Of a DNA stretch of 64,000 nt, positions 56,009-64,000 are shown one piece after another. The stretch spans positions 6,820,001 through 6,884,000 of the forward strand of contig NZ_CP067101.1 in NCBI RefSeq assembly GCF_016616425.1, read 5' to 3'. The translations under genes were made by a program, and so were the position numbers. Numbering within the stretch: position 1 is the first letter of the stretch; each line of letters begins with the position of its first letter. The notes beneath the pieces are model-generated. The model did not search any database, was not told the DNA's origin, and saw only the letters and a program-made list of their open reading frames with translations. The DNA comes from Bradyrhizobium diazoefficiens. GTDB lineage: Bacteria > Pseudomonadota > Alphaproteobacteria > Rhizobiales > Xanthobacteraceae.

Positions 56009-56410
56009 ATGAAGGCAATCCGCAGCGCCGTCCTGACACTCGCCCTCACACTGACAGGAGTTACCGCCATGACCGAACCATCAGTTGCCCAAGCACAGGC
56101 GCTCTCGCCCACCACCACCGGGATTATGGTCATCCTGACTGCCAAGGCGGGCATCACACGTGAGCAAATCATGGCCGTCATGCCTGATGAAATCAGGCAG
56201 ACCGTCCAGCTCTATCTCACGGGCAAAGTTCGTGAATGGTATTCGCGGTCTGATGGGCGCGGCGCCGTCTTCCTGCTCGATGCCAGGAATGATGCCGAAG
56301 CGCACGCGATCATGGATGCCTTGCCGCTCGCCAGGCAGGATCTCATCGATCACGAATACATCGCAGTCGGCCCGCTCATGCCACTCCGCCTGCTCATGGC
56401 GAAACCCTGA
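56009..56410 (+). CDS. Muconolactone-isomerase-like protein, possibly exported
   Basis: 133 residues if the ATG at 56009 is used. It then opens with an apparent signal peptide (MKAIRSAVLTLALTLTG, cleavage after AQAQA). However, a much better ribosome-binding site (AGGAG, 8 nt) precedes an internal ATG at 56069, giving 113 residues with no signal. The domain itself (IMVILTAKAGITREQIMAVM, then REWYSRSDGRGAVFLLDA, then ALPLARQDLIDHEYIAVGPL) fits the MIase / YciI-like ferredoxin-fold group. The reaction is uncertain. Confidence 0.75.
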   Translation: MKAIRSAVLTLALTLTGVTAMTEPSVAQAQALSPTTTGIMVILTAKAGITREQIMAVMPDEIRQTVQLYLTGKVREWYSRSDGRGAVFLLDARNDAEAHAIMDALPLARQDLIDHEYIAVGPLMPLRLLMAKP

Positions 56411-56466
56411 CCGGCCGCAGGCCTAGCCGGATCCGACCGGACGAACCATCACAAGGACATCCGAAC

Positions 56467-56970
56467 GTGCCACCGGACTTCAATCTTCCATTCGTCCTCA
56501 GTGTCGCAGGCGCCTTGCTGACAAGCGCGGTGGTGGCTTCCGTCTATGTTTGGCCCTTCATCCGCGCAATGCCGCGCCATGACGCCCTGAGACTTCTCGC
56601 AGCCTTCCATGCGTTCCGTTTCCTGGGGATGAACTTCATGGTCGCTGGGTTCGTCTCCCCGGAGTTGAACCCGAATTTCGCCAGCGAAGTCGGATGGGGA
56701 GACCTCATCGCCGCTACCCTCGCACTCATCTCGATGGCGGCGCTCTCCAGGCGATGGTCGATCGCCGTTCCGATGGTTTGGATCTTCAACATCTGGGGCA
56801 CGCTCGATCTCCTGAATGCGTATTACGTCGGCGCGACGACGATTCAGAATCCCGGCCTGTTCGGCGCCGGCATTTATATCCCGGCCCTTTACGTGCCTCT
56901 GCTGCTGGTCGCGCACGTTCTCGCCTTCATGCTTCTGCTGAAGCCCGGACTGAAAGCACAGAGATCGTGA
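56467..56970 (+). CDS. Four-helix inner-membrane protein
   Basis: 167 residues from a GTG at 56467 with AAGGA upstream. Four hydrophobic segments are visible (about 8-31, 45-62, 72-102 and 136-158). A His-Ala-Phe-Arg stretch at FHAFRFLGMNFM and the phrase WIFNIWGTLDLLNAYY are notable. No family I can name, though similar proteins occur next to LysR and MIase genes. Probably co-transcribed with the isomerase-like gene, which ends 56 bp earlier. Confidence 0.75.
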   Translation: MPPDFNLPFVLSVAGALLTSAVVASVYVWPFIRAMPRHDALRLLAAFHAFRFLGMNFMVAGFVSPELNPNFASEVGWGDLIAATLALISMAALSRRWSIAVPMVWIFNIWGTLDLLNAYYVGATTIQNPGLFGAGIYIPALYVPLLLVAHVLAFMLLLKPGLKAQRS

Positions 56971-57099
56971 CGCAAATCTGCGCCGCATCCTGGCCATGGG
57001 TCGACAAAGCGGAGCGTGCCCACCGTTTTTGTGACCGAAGCGAGATGATGAGCACGACGCAAGAGCGCCTGTGCTCAGCCGACGGCACTTGCCGCGTCG

Positions 57100-57576
57100 T
57101 CAAAACGGCAGCGTCACGCTGGTCTTGATCTCCTTCAGCACCACGTTGCTGCGGACGTAGCGGATGCCGGGGATGCGGAACATGAATTCGTCGAGGAATC
57201 TGTTGTAGGCCGCCATGTCCTGCACGACGACGCGCAAATGATAATCGGCGTCGCCCGTGGTCGCGAAACATTCCAGCACCTCGCGGCGCTTCGTGACCCT
57301 GGCGACGAATTCGTCGACGAACTTCGCGTCGTGCCGCTCCAGCGAAACGTGGAGGATGGCCGACATCGCAAAGCCCGCCTGCTCGCGCGCGACCAGCGCG
57401 GCGTAGCCCTGGATGACGCGGGCGTCCTCCAGCGCCCGCACCCGGCGCCAGCAGGCAGAGGTGGACATGCCGACCGCGTCGGCGAGTTGCTGATTGGTGG
57501 CGCGGCCGTCCCTCTGGAGATGAACGAGAATCCGCGCATCTTGGTCTTCGATCACAGATCCTCGCCAAATTGGCAT
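57100..57576 (-). CDS. Lrp/AsnC-family transcriptional regulator
   Basis: 158 residues. The N-terminal HTH is ATNQQLADAVGMSTSACWRR at about 26-45. The C-terminal RAM effector domain includes FVARVTKRREVLECFATTGD and ADYHLRVVVQDMAAYNRFLD. Lrp-type proteins bind amino acids as octamers. It is divergent from the indolepyruvate oxidoreductase gene (132 bp between starts), which suggests aromatic or branched-chain amino acids as the signal. Confidence 0.94.
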   Translation of the reverse strand: MPIWRGSVIEDQDARILVHLQRDGRATNQQLADAVGMSTSACWRRVRALEDARVIQGYAALVAREQAGFAMSAILHVSLERHDAKFVDEFVARVTKRREVLECFATTGDADYHLRVVVQDMAAYNRFLDEFMFRIPGIRYVRSNVVLKEIKTSVTLPF

Positions 57577-57639
57577 TTTCTACCTGGATAGCCGATCTTT
57601 CGGACAATTCTACCAGAACATAGCATACTTCAGGAAAGA

Positions 57640-57652
57640 TAGGTAAGACCTA
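57640..57652. promoter_or_regulatory. Candidate Lrp/AsnC operator
   Basis: TAGGT-AAG-ACCTA is an inverted repeat in the 132-bp divergent region. Similar TACC/GGTA words occur at 57586 (TACCTGGATAG) and 57611 (TACCAGAACATAG), giving a phased set as Lrp-type octamers like. Confidence 0.5.
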
Positions 57653-57708
57653 CCAGACGCCCGGGCCTAACCTTCGCCAATCCGGCAGGGATGCCGCGGG
57701 AGGTCCGC

Positions 57709-60700
57709 ATGGACGCCATTCCGTCACTCGACCCCTATGAACTGTCCGATCGCTACGATCGCGAACACGGCCGCGTCTTCCTCACGGGAACGCAGGCCAT
57801 CGTCCGCATCGCGCTCGATCAGGTCAGGCGCGACCGGGCGAGCGGTCTCAACACCGCCGGCTTCATCTCCGGCTATCGCGGCTCGCCGCTCGGCGGCATC
57901 GACCTCGAGCTCTGGCGCATCCAGGAGCGGTTGACGCGGGACCGCATCGAGTTCCTGCCGGCCGTGAACGAGGACCTCGCCGCGACCGCGGTACTCGGCT
58001 CGCAGCAGGTCGAGACGCAGGCAGACCGCGAGGTCGATGGCGTGTTCGGGCTCTGGTACGGCAAGGGCCCGGGCGTCGACCGCTCCGGCGATGCGCTCAA
58101 GCACGGCAACGCCTATGGCTCCTCGCCGCATGGCGGCGTGCTGGTGGTCGCCGGCGATGACCACGGCTGCGTTTCGTCCTCGATGCCGCACCAGTCCGAC
58201 GTCGCCTTCATGAGCTGGTTCATGCCGACGCTGCACCCCGCAAGCATCGACGAGTATCTCGAGTTCGGCGAATATGGCTACGCACTGAGCCGCTTCTCCG
58301 GCATGTGGGTCGGCTTCAAGGCAATCTCGGAGATCGTGGAATCGGGCGCATCGGTCGCGCTGCGCCCGCCGCGCTGCTTCCACACGCCCGACTTCACGCC
58401 GCTGCCGGGTGGCCTGCACTACCGCTGGCCCGACCTGCCGGGCCCGCAGATCGAGGAGCGGCTCGAGGCAAAGAAGCACGCGGTCTACGCCTTTGCGAAA
58501 GCCAATCCGATTGATCGCCACATCTACGACATTCCCCACGCCACCTACGGCATCGTCACCACGGGCAAAGCCCATCTCGATCTGATGGAAGCGCTGCGGC
58601 TCGTGGGCCTCGATGAAGCGGCCTGCCGCAGCATCGGCATCGACATCTACAAGGTCGGCATGGTCTGGCCGCTGGCGCTGCATGACGCTATGGCCTTCGT
58701 GAAAGGCAAGCGCGAGATCCTCGTGGTCGAGGAGAAGCGCGGCATCATCGAGAGCCAGTTCAAGGAATATTTTTACGACTATCCCGGCGCCAAGCCCGAG
58801 CGCATGGTCGGCAAGCACGATGAAACCGGCGCACGGCTGATCTCCTGGATCGGCGAATTGTCGCCGCGCGCGCTCGCCGCCGTGCTTGCGCGGCGGCTCG
58901 ATCCGATGTTTCCGGGCCTCAATCTCGCCGCACGCGCGGCCGCACTCTTGCCGGAGGCTGCACGCACCATCAACGTCTCAGGCGCAACGCGCACCCCCTA
59001 TTTCTGCTCGGGCTGCCCGCACAACACATCGACCAAGGTGCCCGAGGGATCGAAGGCGCTGGCCGGCATCGGCTGCCATTTCATGGCGAGCTGGATGGAC
59101 CGGGAGACCTCGTCGCTGATCCAGATGGGCGGCGAAGGCGTGAACTGGGCGGCTTCGTCGAGATTCACCGGCCATAAGCACATCTTCCAGAACCTCGGCG
59201 AAGGCACCTATTACCACTCCGGCTCGATGGCGATCCGGCAGGCGATCGCCGCCAAGGCCAACATCACCTACAAGATCTTGTTCAACGATGCCGTTGCGAT
59301 GACCGGCGGCCAGCCGGTCGATGGCCCCGTCAGCGTGCATGCGATCGCGCACAGCGTCCGCGCCGAAGGTGTGATGCGCATCGCGCTGGTGTCGGACGAT
59401 CCCGCACAGTTCTTGCCCGCCGACCTGCCGTCCGGCGTCACCATCCATCCACGCGAGGAGATGGATTCCGTGCAGCGCGAGCTGCGCAATATCCCCGGCG
59501 TCTCGATCCTGATCTATCAGCAGACCTGCGCCACGGAGAAACGACGCCGGCGCAAGCGCGGCCAGATGGCGGACCCAAAACGCTTTGCCTACATCAATGA
59601 CCTCGTCTGCGAGGGCTGCGGCGATTGTTCGGTGGAATCCAACTGCCTCAGCGTCGAGCCGAAGGAAACGCCGTTCGGCCGCAAGCGTCAGATCAACCTG
59701 TCGTCCTGCAACAAGGACTTTTCCTGCCTCAACGGCTTCTGCCCCAGCTTCGTCACCGTCGAAGGTGCGACGCGCCGGAAGAAGGCCGCGAGCCAGATCG
59801 ACGCAGTCGGCCGCACGGCCACGCTTCCCCTGCCCTCCTCTGTAGCGCTCGACCGCCCCTACGACCTGCTGGTGACCGGGGTCGGCGGTACCGGCGTGAT
59901 CACGGTCGGCGCACTGATCGGCATGGCCGCACACCTCGAACGCCGTGGCGCCTCGGTGCTGGACTTCACCGGCTTTGCGCAGAAGTTCGGACCTGTGCTG
60001 AGTTATATCCGCCTCGCCGCCTCACCCGACGCGTTGCACCAGGTCCGGATCGACCAGGGTGCGGCCGATGCGCTGATCGGCTGCGATCTCGTCGTCAGTT
60101 CCTCGCCAAAGGCGTCCGGCACCTATCGCCGGGGCATGCGTGCCGCTGTCAACACGGCGGAGATGCCGACCGGCGACGTCGTCCGTTTCCGCGACGCCGA
60201 TCTCGCCTCCCCTGCCCGCCTGCAGGCGATCCGCCAGGTCGTCGGCGACGGCAATCTCGACACGATCAACGCCAATGCGCTGGCCGAACGGCTGCTCGGC
60301 GATGCCGTCTATGCCAACATCATCATGCTGGGCTTTGCCTGGCAACGCGGATTGGTGCCGGTCTCATTGCCAGCTCTGCTCCGCGCGATCGAGCTCAACG
60401 GCGTTACGGTCGAGCGCAACAAGCAGGCCTTTGCCTGGGGCCGGATCGCTGCCGCCGATCCGGACTTCTTGCCCAAGGTCACCGAAGCGCCCACAGCCGA
60501 GACGCTCGACCAGACCGTCGACCGCCGCGCCGAGTTCCTCACGGCCTATCAGAACGCGGCCTATGCGGCGCGCTACCGGACGATGGTCGCAAAGGTCCGC
60601 AACGCCGAAGCTGCCCTGAGCAGCGAGGCTCTGACCGATGCGGTGGCTCGCGTCCTCTTCAAGCTGATGGCCTACAAGGACGAGTACGAGGTGGCGCGGC

Positions 60701-61140
60701 TGCACATGCAAGGCGGATTCCTCGACGAGCTGAAACGCGAATTCGAGGAGGGCTTCAAAGTCCAGTATCACCTCGCTCCGCCGTTCCTGCCGTCGCGGCG
60801 CGACGCACGCGGGCGTCCGCGCAAACGCGCCTTCGGCCAGTGGATCCAGATGCCTCTCGCCATGCTCGCGCGCCTAAAGGGGCTGCGCGGAACGCCATTC
60901 GATCCGTTCGGCTACACCGCGGAACGGCGCGCCGAGCGCGAACTCATCGCGTGGTATGAAACTCTGATCGAGCGAATGCTCACCGAACTCGACGCCGCGC
61001 GGGTGGCAGATCTCGTCGTCATGGCCACGGCCCCCATGAACATCCGCGGCTATGGGCCCGTGAAAGAGGCTGCGATCGCGTCGGTCAAGACGAAGCTCGA
61101 ATCCCTTCTGGCGCGGCCGGCACCGGCGCGAGCGGCCTGA
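57709..61140 (+). CDS. Fused indolepyruvate ferredoxin oxidoreductase
   Basis: 1143 residues from the ATG at 57709 with GGGAGG 6 nt upstream; an ATG at 57691 precedes that site. An alpha-type pyrimidine domain (about 1-390) is followed by a TPP-binding domain (about 435-600: GIGCHFMASWM, GEGTYYHSGSMAIRQAIA, NDAVAMTGGQP), a 4Fe-4S segment (about 635-690: CEGCGDC, SNCLS, SSCNKDFSCLNGFCP) and a gamma domain (about 720-900: VTGVGGTGVITVG). The whole replaces separate IorA/IorB subunits. It oxidatively decarboxylates arylpyruvates (or other 2-oxo acids) to acyl-CoA with ferredoxin. Confidence 0.94.
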   Translation: MDAIPSLDPYELSDRYDREHGRVFLTGTQAIVRIALDQVRRDRASGLNTAGFISGYRGSPLGGIDLELWRIQERLTRDRIEFLPAVNEDLAATAVLGSQQVETQADREVDGVFGLWYGKGPGVDRSGDALKHGNAYGSSPHGGVLVVAGDDHGCVSSSMPHQSDVAFMSWFMPTLHPASIDEYLEFGEYGYALSRFSGMWVGFKAISEIVESGASVALRPPRCFHTPDFTPLPGGLHYRWPDLPGPQIEERLEAKKHAVYAFAKANPIDRHIYDIPHATYGIVTTGKAHLDLMEALRLVGLDEAACRSIGIDIYKVGMVWPLALHDAMAFVKGKREILVVEEKRGIIESQFKEYFYDYPGAKPERMVGKHDETGARLISWIGELSPRALAAVLARRLDPMFPGLNLAARAAALLPEAARTINVSGATRTPYFCSGCPHNTSTKVPEGSKALAGIGCHFMASWMDRETSSLIQMGGEGVNWAASSRFTGHKHIFQNLGEGTYYHSGSMAIRQAIAAKANITYKILFNDAVAMTGGQPVDGPVSVHAIAHSVRAEGVMRIALVSDDPAQFLPADLPSGVTIHPREEMDSVQRELRNIPGVSILIYQQTCATEKRRRRKRGQMADPKRFAYINDLVCEGCGDCSVESNCLSVEPKETPFGRKRQINLSSCNKDFSCLNGFCPSFVTVEGATRRKKAASQIDAVGRTATLPLPSSVALDRPYDLLVTGVGGTGVITVGALIGMAAHLERRGASVLDFTGFAQKFGPVLSYIRLAASPDALHQVRIDQGAADALIGCDLVVSSSPKASGTYRRGMRAAVNTAEMPTGDVVRFRDADLASPARLQAIRQVVGDGNLDTINANALAERLLGDAVYANIIMLGFAWQRGLVPVSLPALLRAIELNGVTVERNKQAFAWGRIAAADPDFLPKVTEAPTAETLDQTVDRRAEFLTAYQNAAYAARYRTMVAKVRNAEAALSSEALTDAVARVLFKLMAYKDEYEVARLHMQGGFLDELKREFEEGFKVQYHLAPPFLPSRRDARGRPRKRAFGQWIQMPLAMLARLKGLRGTPFDPFGYTAERRAERELIAWYETLIERMLTELDAARVADLVVMATAPMNIRGYGPVKEAAIASVKTKLESLLARPAPARAA

Positions 61141-61151
61141 CCGCCGCGCCG

Positions 61152-62063
61152 TTACGAATACGGATTGATCAGCTTCTGCTGCTCCGCACTGTGGTGCACG
61201 AGCGTATCGATGAAGGTCCTGACCTTCGCCGAGAGATGATGCCGGTGCGGATAGACCGCATTCATGGAGAGCTCGACCGTCCGATATTCCGGCAAGAGGC
61301 GCACGAGGCGGCCGGCCTCGAGGTCGTCCTGGATGAGGAACCCCGCCATCAGGCAGACGGCGGCCCCCTCCAGCGCGACCTTCCGCAGCGCTTCCCCGCT
61401 ATTGGTGACGAAGCTGCCCGAGATACGCACGGAGGCCGGTGCGCTTTTGCGATCGAGGAAGCGCCATTCGTCGCCAAACGGGTAGTTCAAGTGCCGACCG
61501 CAATTGTGCGTGGTGAGTTCGTCGAGCTTCTGCACCCGGCCATGCCTCTCGATGTAATCGTGGGAGCAGCACAGCACGTGACGCCAGGTGGCAAGGCTCC
61601 GCACGATCAGGCTCGAATCTGGCGGCGGCGTCATGCGCAGGGCAACGTCGTAGCCTTCCTCGATGAGATCGACATCGGCCTCGCCCATGCGCAGATCGAT
61701 CTTGAGCTCCGGGTAGGTCGACAGCAGTTTCGCCACGACCGGCGCGACGAACGGCACCATATGGGTGGCCACGTGAATGCGCAGCGTGCCGCGAGGCACC
61801 GACTGCAATTCGCTCGCGATATCGTCGGCCTGTTCGATGTCTGCGAGGATCTGGACGCAGCGGTCGTAATAGGCCTTGCCGATCTCGGTAAGATTGACCT
61901 TGCGCGTGGTGCGGTGAAGCAGCCTCACCCCAAGCCGGTCTTCCAACGCCTGAACGTGATTGCTCACCATGGTGGTCGACATGTTGAGCTTGCGGGCTGC
62001 TGCGGAGAAGCCGCCGGTCTCGGCCACCCGGCTGAACACTTCGAGGCTGGTCAATCGATCCAT
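61152..62063 (-). CDS. LysR-family transcriptional regulator (CrgA-like)
   Basis: 303 residues from the ATG at 62063 (MDRLTSLEVFSRVAE, the usual family start). A GTG at 62099 has a better ribosome-binding site (GAGG, 4 nt) and would add 12 residues. HTH: FSAAARKLNMSTTMVSNHVQ. The effector region includes TPPPDSSLIVRSLATWRHVL. It is divergent from emrA/emrB-type efflux genes across a 299-bp region carrying a perfect inverted repeat, so it probably controls them. It ends 11 bp after the oxidoreductase gene, convergent. Confidence 0.93.
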   Translation of the reverse strand: MDRLTSLEVFSRVAETGGFSAAARKLNMSTTMVSNHVQALEDRLGVRLLHRTTRKVNLTEIGKAYYDRCVQILADIEQADDIASELQSVPRGTLRIHVATHMVPFVAPVVAKLLSTYPELKIDLRMGEADVDLIEEGYDVALRMTPPPDSSLIVRSLATWRHVLCCSHDYIERHGRVQKLDELTTHNCGRHLNYPFGDEWRFLDRKSAPASVRISGSFVTNSGEALRKVALEGAAVCLMAGFLIQDDLEAGRLVRLLPEYRTVELSMNAVYPHRHHLSAKVRTFIDTLVHHSAEQQKLINPYS

Positions 62064-62264
62064 GGGCCGCCTGATGATCCGCTCTTGATCGACAATCACG
62101 GGACCTCGTCCCGGACTGTCAGTTCACACATGGCTCGTCCCGCTAGCCGCTTCGCCTGCAAGAGGACGCACCCATCAGCAGCAATCGCGTGACAGGGGCG
62201 GCAATCGCTCCGGGGCGGTCGCGCGCCTGGTTCGGCAGACATTACGAACCAAGGTGACGGCCCC

Positions 62265-62289
62265 GATTATCCACCTTCAATGGATAATC
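62265..62289. promoter_or_regulatory. Candidate LysR operator before the efflux operon
   Basis: GATTATCCA (62265-62273), a 7-bp spacer and TGGATAATC (62281-62289) form a perfect 9-bp inverted repeat, 73 bp before the emrA-like ATG. The inner ATCCA / TGGAT half-sites meet the T-N11-A rule of LysR boxes. The rest of this 299-bp gap (62064-62362) holds no gene. Confidence 0.75.
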
Positions 62290-62362
62290 CTTCCAGAATT
62301 TAGCCAATTATCGCCCGGGCCGGCAAGACCGATAGTCTCAGCGAGCCGACAGGAGACCGCAA

Positions 62363-63544
62363 ATGTCCGAGATGCCCCGCACCGAGACCTTCCAGCAAGC
62401 GACTGAAATCACCCGCGATTACTCCACGGCACCGCCGGCTGTCCCGGCCCGGAACCTGGTTCGGCGCGCGGCCTTGGTGCTCGCGCTCCTCGCAGGCACG
62501 GTAACTGTGGCCTACTACGGACACGATTACTGGACCAACGGCCGCTATCTCGAATCCACCGATGACGCCTATGTGAAGGCCGATTCCACGATCATCGCGC
62601 CGAAGGTCTCCGGCTACATCGCAAAGGTGCTGGTCAGCGACAACGAAAAGGTCAAAGCGGGGCAGGCGCTGGCGAAGATCGACGACCGCGACTTCGAGGC
62701 GGCACTCGACCAGGCGCGCGCCGACGTCGCCGCCGGCGAAGCCTCGGTGCGCAACATCGATGCCCAGCTCGAACTGCAACGGCCGATCATCGAACAAAGT
62801 ACGGCCGACGTCGCTGCCGCCGACGCCAACCTGAAATTCGCGCAGGAGGAGCGCTCCCGCTACGACGAGCTCATGAAGTCCGGCTCCGGCACGATCCAGC
62901 GCGCGCAGCAGACTGACGCGGCGCTGCGTGCGAGCAATGCGCAATTGCAGCACGCGAAGTCCGGGCTCCTGGCCGCGCGGCGCAAGATCGACGTACTCAC
63001 CACCCAGCGCGCCCAGGCCACAGCCCAGCTCGAACGCGCCCGCGCGGTCGCGCAGCAGGCCGCGCTGAATCTGTCATATACCGAGATCACCGCGCCGGTC
63101 GACGGCACGGTCGGCGCCCGGAGCTTGCGGGTCGGCCAATACGTCCAGGCCGGCACGCAATTGATGGCGGTGGTGCCGCTCGATGCGGTCTACGTGGTCG
63201 CCAACTTCAAGGAGACCCAGCTCACGCACGTGCGGCCGGGTCAGCCAGTCGAGCTGCACGTCGATAGTTTTCGCAATCGAACCCTGCGCGGCCATGTCGA
63301 CAGCCTGTCACCGGCAAGCGGGCTCGAATTCGCGCTGCTGCCGCCGGACAACGCTACCGGCAATTTCACCAAGATCGTGCAGCGCGTTCCGGTGAAGATC
63401 GTGCTCGACGACCACAGCCTCACCGGCCTGCTGCGCCCCGGCATGTCGGCGATACCGACTGTGGACACCAAGCAGGCGGTGCTGGCCGAGCGCGAGACGG
63501 CCAAGCGCCTTGCCGACAACACATCCCGCGCGAACGGCGGCTGA
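62363..63544 (+). CDS. HlyD-family membrane fusion protein (EmrA type)
   Basis: 393 residues. One N-terminal membrane helix (ALVLALLAGTVTVAYY, about 37-52), then lipoyl half-motifs (ESTDDAYVKADSTIIAPKVS and LNLSYTEITAPVDGTVGARS), an alpha-helical hairpin between them (about 105-230) and a beta-barrel end. It bridges an EmrB-type inner-membrane pump to an outer-membrane channel. GAGACC precedes the start. The next gene begins 4 bp downstream. Substrates are probably hydrophobic drugs or signals. Confidence 0.94.
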   Translation: MSEMPRTETFQQATEITRDYSTAPPAVPARNLVRRAALVLALLAGTVTVAYYGHDYWTNGRYLESTDDAYVKADSTIIAPKVSGYIAKVLVSDNEKVKAGQALAKIDDRDFEAALDQARADVAAGEASVRNIDAQLELQRPIIEQSTADVAAADANLKFAQEERSRYDELMKSGSGTIQRAQQTDAALRASNAQLQHAKSGLLAARRKIDVLTTQRAQATAQLERARAVAQQAALNLSYTEITAPVDGTVGARSLRVGQYVQAGTQLMAVVPLDAVYVVANFKETQLTHVRPGQPVELHVDSFRNRTLRGHVDSLSPASGLEFALLPPDNATGNFTKIVQRVPVKIVLDDHSLTGLLRPGMSAIPTVDTKQAVLAERETAKRLADNTSRANGG

Positions 63545-63548
63545 ACTC

Positions 63549-64000
63549 ATGAACGCGCTCCAACCGACCGTCAACGCCGTCACCGGTCTGTCCGCCTCCG
63601 CTGCGCCTGCCGCACCGGCGGTGTCCGCAAAAACCTGGATCGCGGTGATCGGCGCCACGCTTGGCGCCTTTATGGCGGTGCTGAACATCCAGATCGTCAA
63701 CGCCTCGCTTGCCGACATCCAGGGCGCGATCGGCGCCGGCATCGACGACGGCGGCTGGATTTCGACCTCCTATCTGATCGCGGAGATCGTGGTGATCCCG
63801 CTCTCCGGTTGGCTCGCACAGGTCTTCTCGATCCGGATTTATCTTCTCACCAACGCGATCTTGTTCCTGGCCCTCTCCGCGGCCTGCGCACTGGCGCAGG
63901 ACCTGCCGCAGATGATCGTGCTGCGCGCCGTGCAGGGATTCACCGGCGGCGTCCTGATTCCGATGGCGTTCACGCTGATCATCACGCTGCTGCCACGCGG
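63549..64000 (+). CDS. MFS efflux pump, DHA2 family (EmrB type), truncated by window
   Basis: 150 codons are visible from the ATG at 63549, 4 bp after the emrA-like stop. The N-terminus (SAKTWIAVIGATLGAFMAVL, then NIQIVNASLADIQGAIG), the WISTSYLIAEIVVIPLSGWL segment and the LRAVQGFTGGVLIPM motif C-like stretch are those of DHA2 14-helix transporters (EmrB). It exports substrates with proton antiport together with the fusion protein. About 350 residues lie beyond the right edge. Confidence 0.94.
   Translation, partial: MNALQPTVNAVTGLSASAAPAAPAVSAKTWIAVIGATLGAFMAVLNIQIVNASLADIQGAIGAGIDDGGWISTSYLIAEIVVIPLSGWLAQVFSIRIYLLTNAILFLALSAACALAQDLPQMIVLRAVQGFTGGVLIPMAFTLIITLLPR

Overview
The window is high-GC chromosomal DNA from an alphaproteobacterium. 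It most resembles Bradyrhizobium or a close relative: the groESL operon carries a CIRCE element, ribosomal protein L36 lacks cysteines, there is a TorF-type putative porin, a cyclase/TolB/TPR protein, TRAP transporters, many LysR regulators, and intergenic palindromic repeats of the type scattered through Bradyrhizobium genomes. The genus is an inference. I found no rRNA, tRNA, CRISPR array, phage or insertion sequence, so this reads as core and metabolic chromosome rather than an island.

Layout. 1-6.5 kb: a truncated L,D-transpeptidase, a CheZ-like phosphatase, a lipoprotein, the groES-groEL operon with a composite heat-shock control region, and two exported proteins. 6.6-11.8 kb: the 3' remnant of a TRAP large permease gene, a small membrane protein, and an intact dctP-dctQ-dctM-amidase operon. 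12.2-15.9 kb: an SbmA/BacA-like ABC exporter-fold protein, a TorF porin and a Lys/Ala-rich histone-H1-like protein built on a 12-bp tandem repeat. 16-21.3 kb: glycolate oxidase genes glcF-glcE and glcD, separated by an opposed alpha/beta hydrolase. 21.6-31.8 kb: cytochrome c, small exported proteins, a TPR protein, L36, an amidohydrolase, a haloacid dehalogenase, a YbaK deacylase, cysteine synthase and the cyclase/TolB/TPR regulator. 31.8-35.4 kb: a LysR regulator divergent from an SDR-pirin-WrbA redox group, then a 44-residue zinc-ribbon ORF.

35.4-47.2 kb is a surface-polysaccharide region: a PCMT-like methyltransferase, a CelD-like acetyltransferase wrecked by deletion, an O-antigen ligase/polymerase, three glycosyltransferases, a SAM methyltransferase, an ExoP/Wzz-like protein whose kinase P-loop is degenerate, a WecG/TagA glycosyltransferase and galE. 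47.3-51.5 kb is one giant gene encoding five tandem GAF domains plus GGDEF and EAL.

51.7-57 kb holds an uncharacterised catabolic group (Ldh-type dehydrogenase, LLM flavin monooxygenase, FAH hydrolase) and a LysR regulator divergent from a muconolactone-isomerase-like gene and a membrane protein. 57-61.1 kb holds an Lrp/AsnC regulator divergent from a fused indolepyruvate ferredoxin oxidoreductase. 61.1-64 kb holds a LysR regulator divergent from an EmrAB-type efflux operon, with a perfect inverted repeat between them; the EmrB-like gene runs off the right edge.
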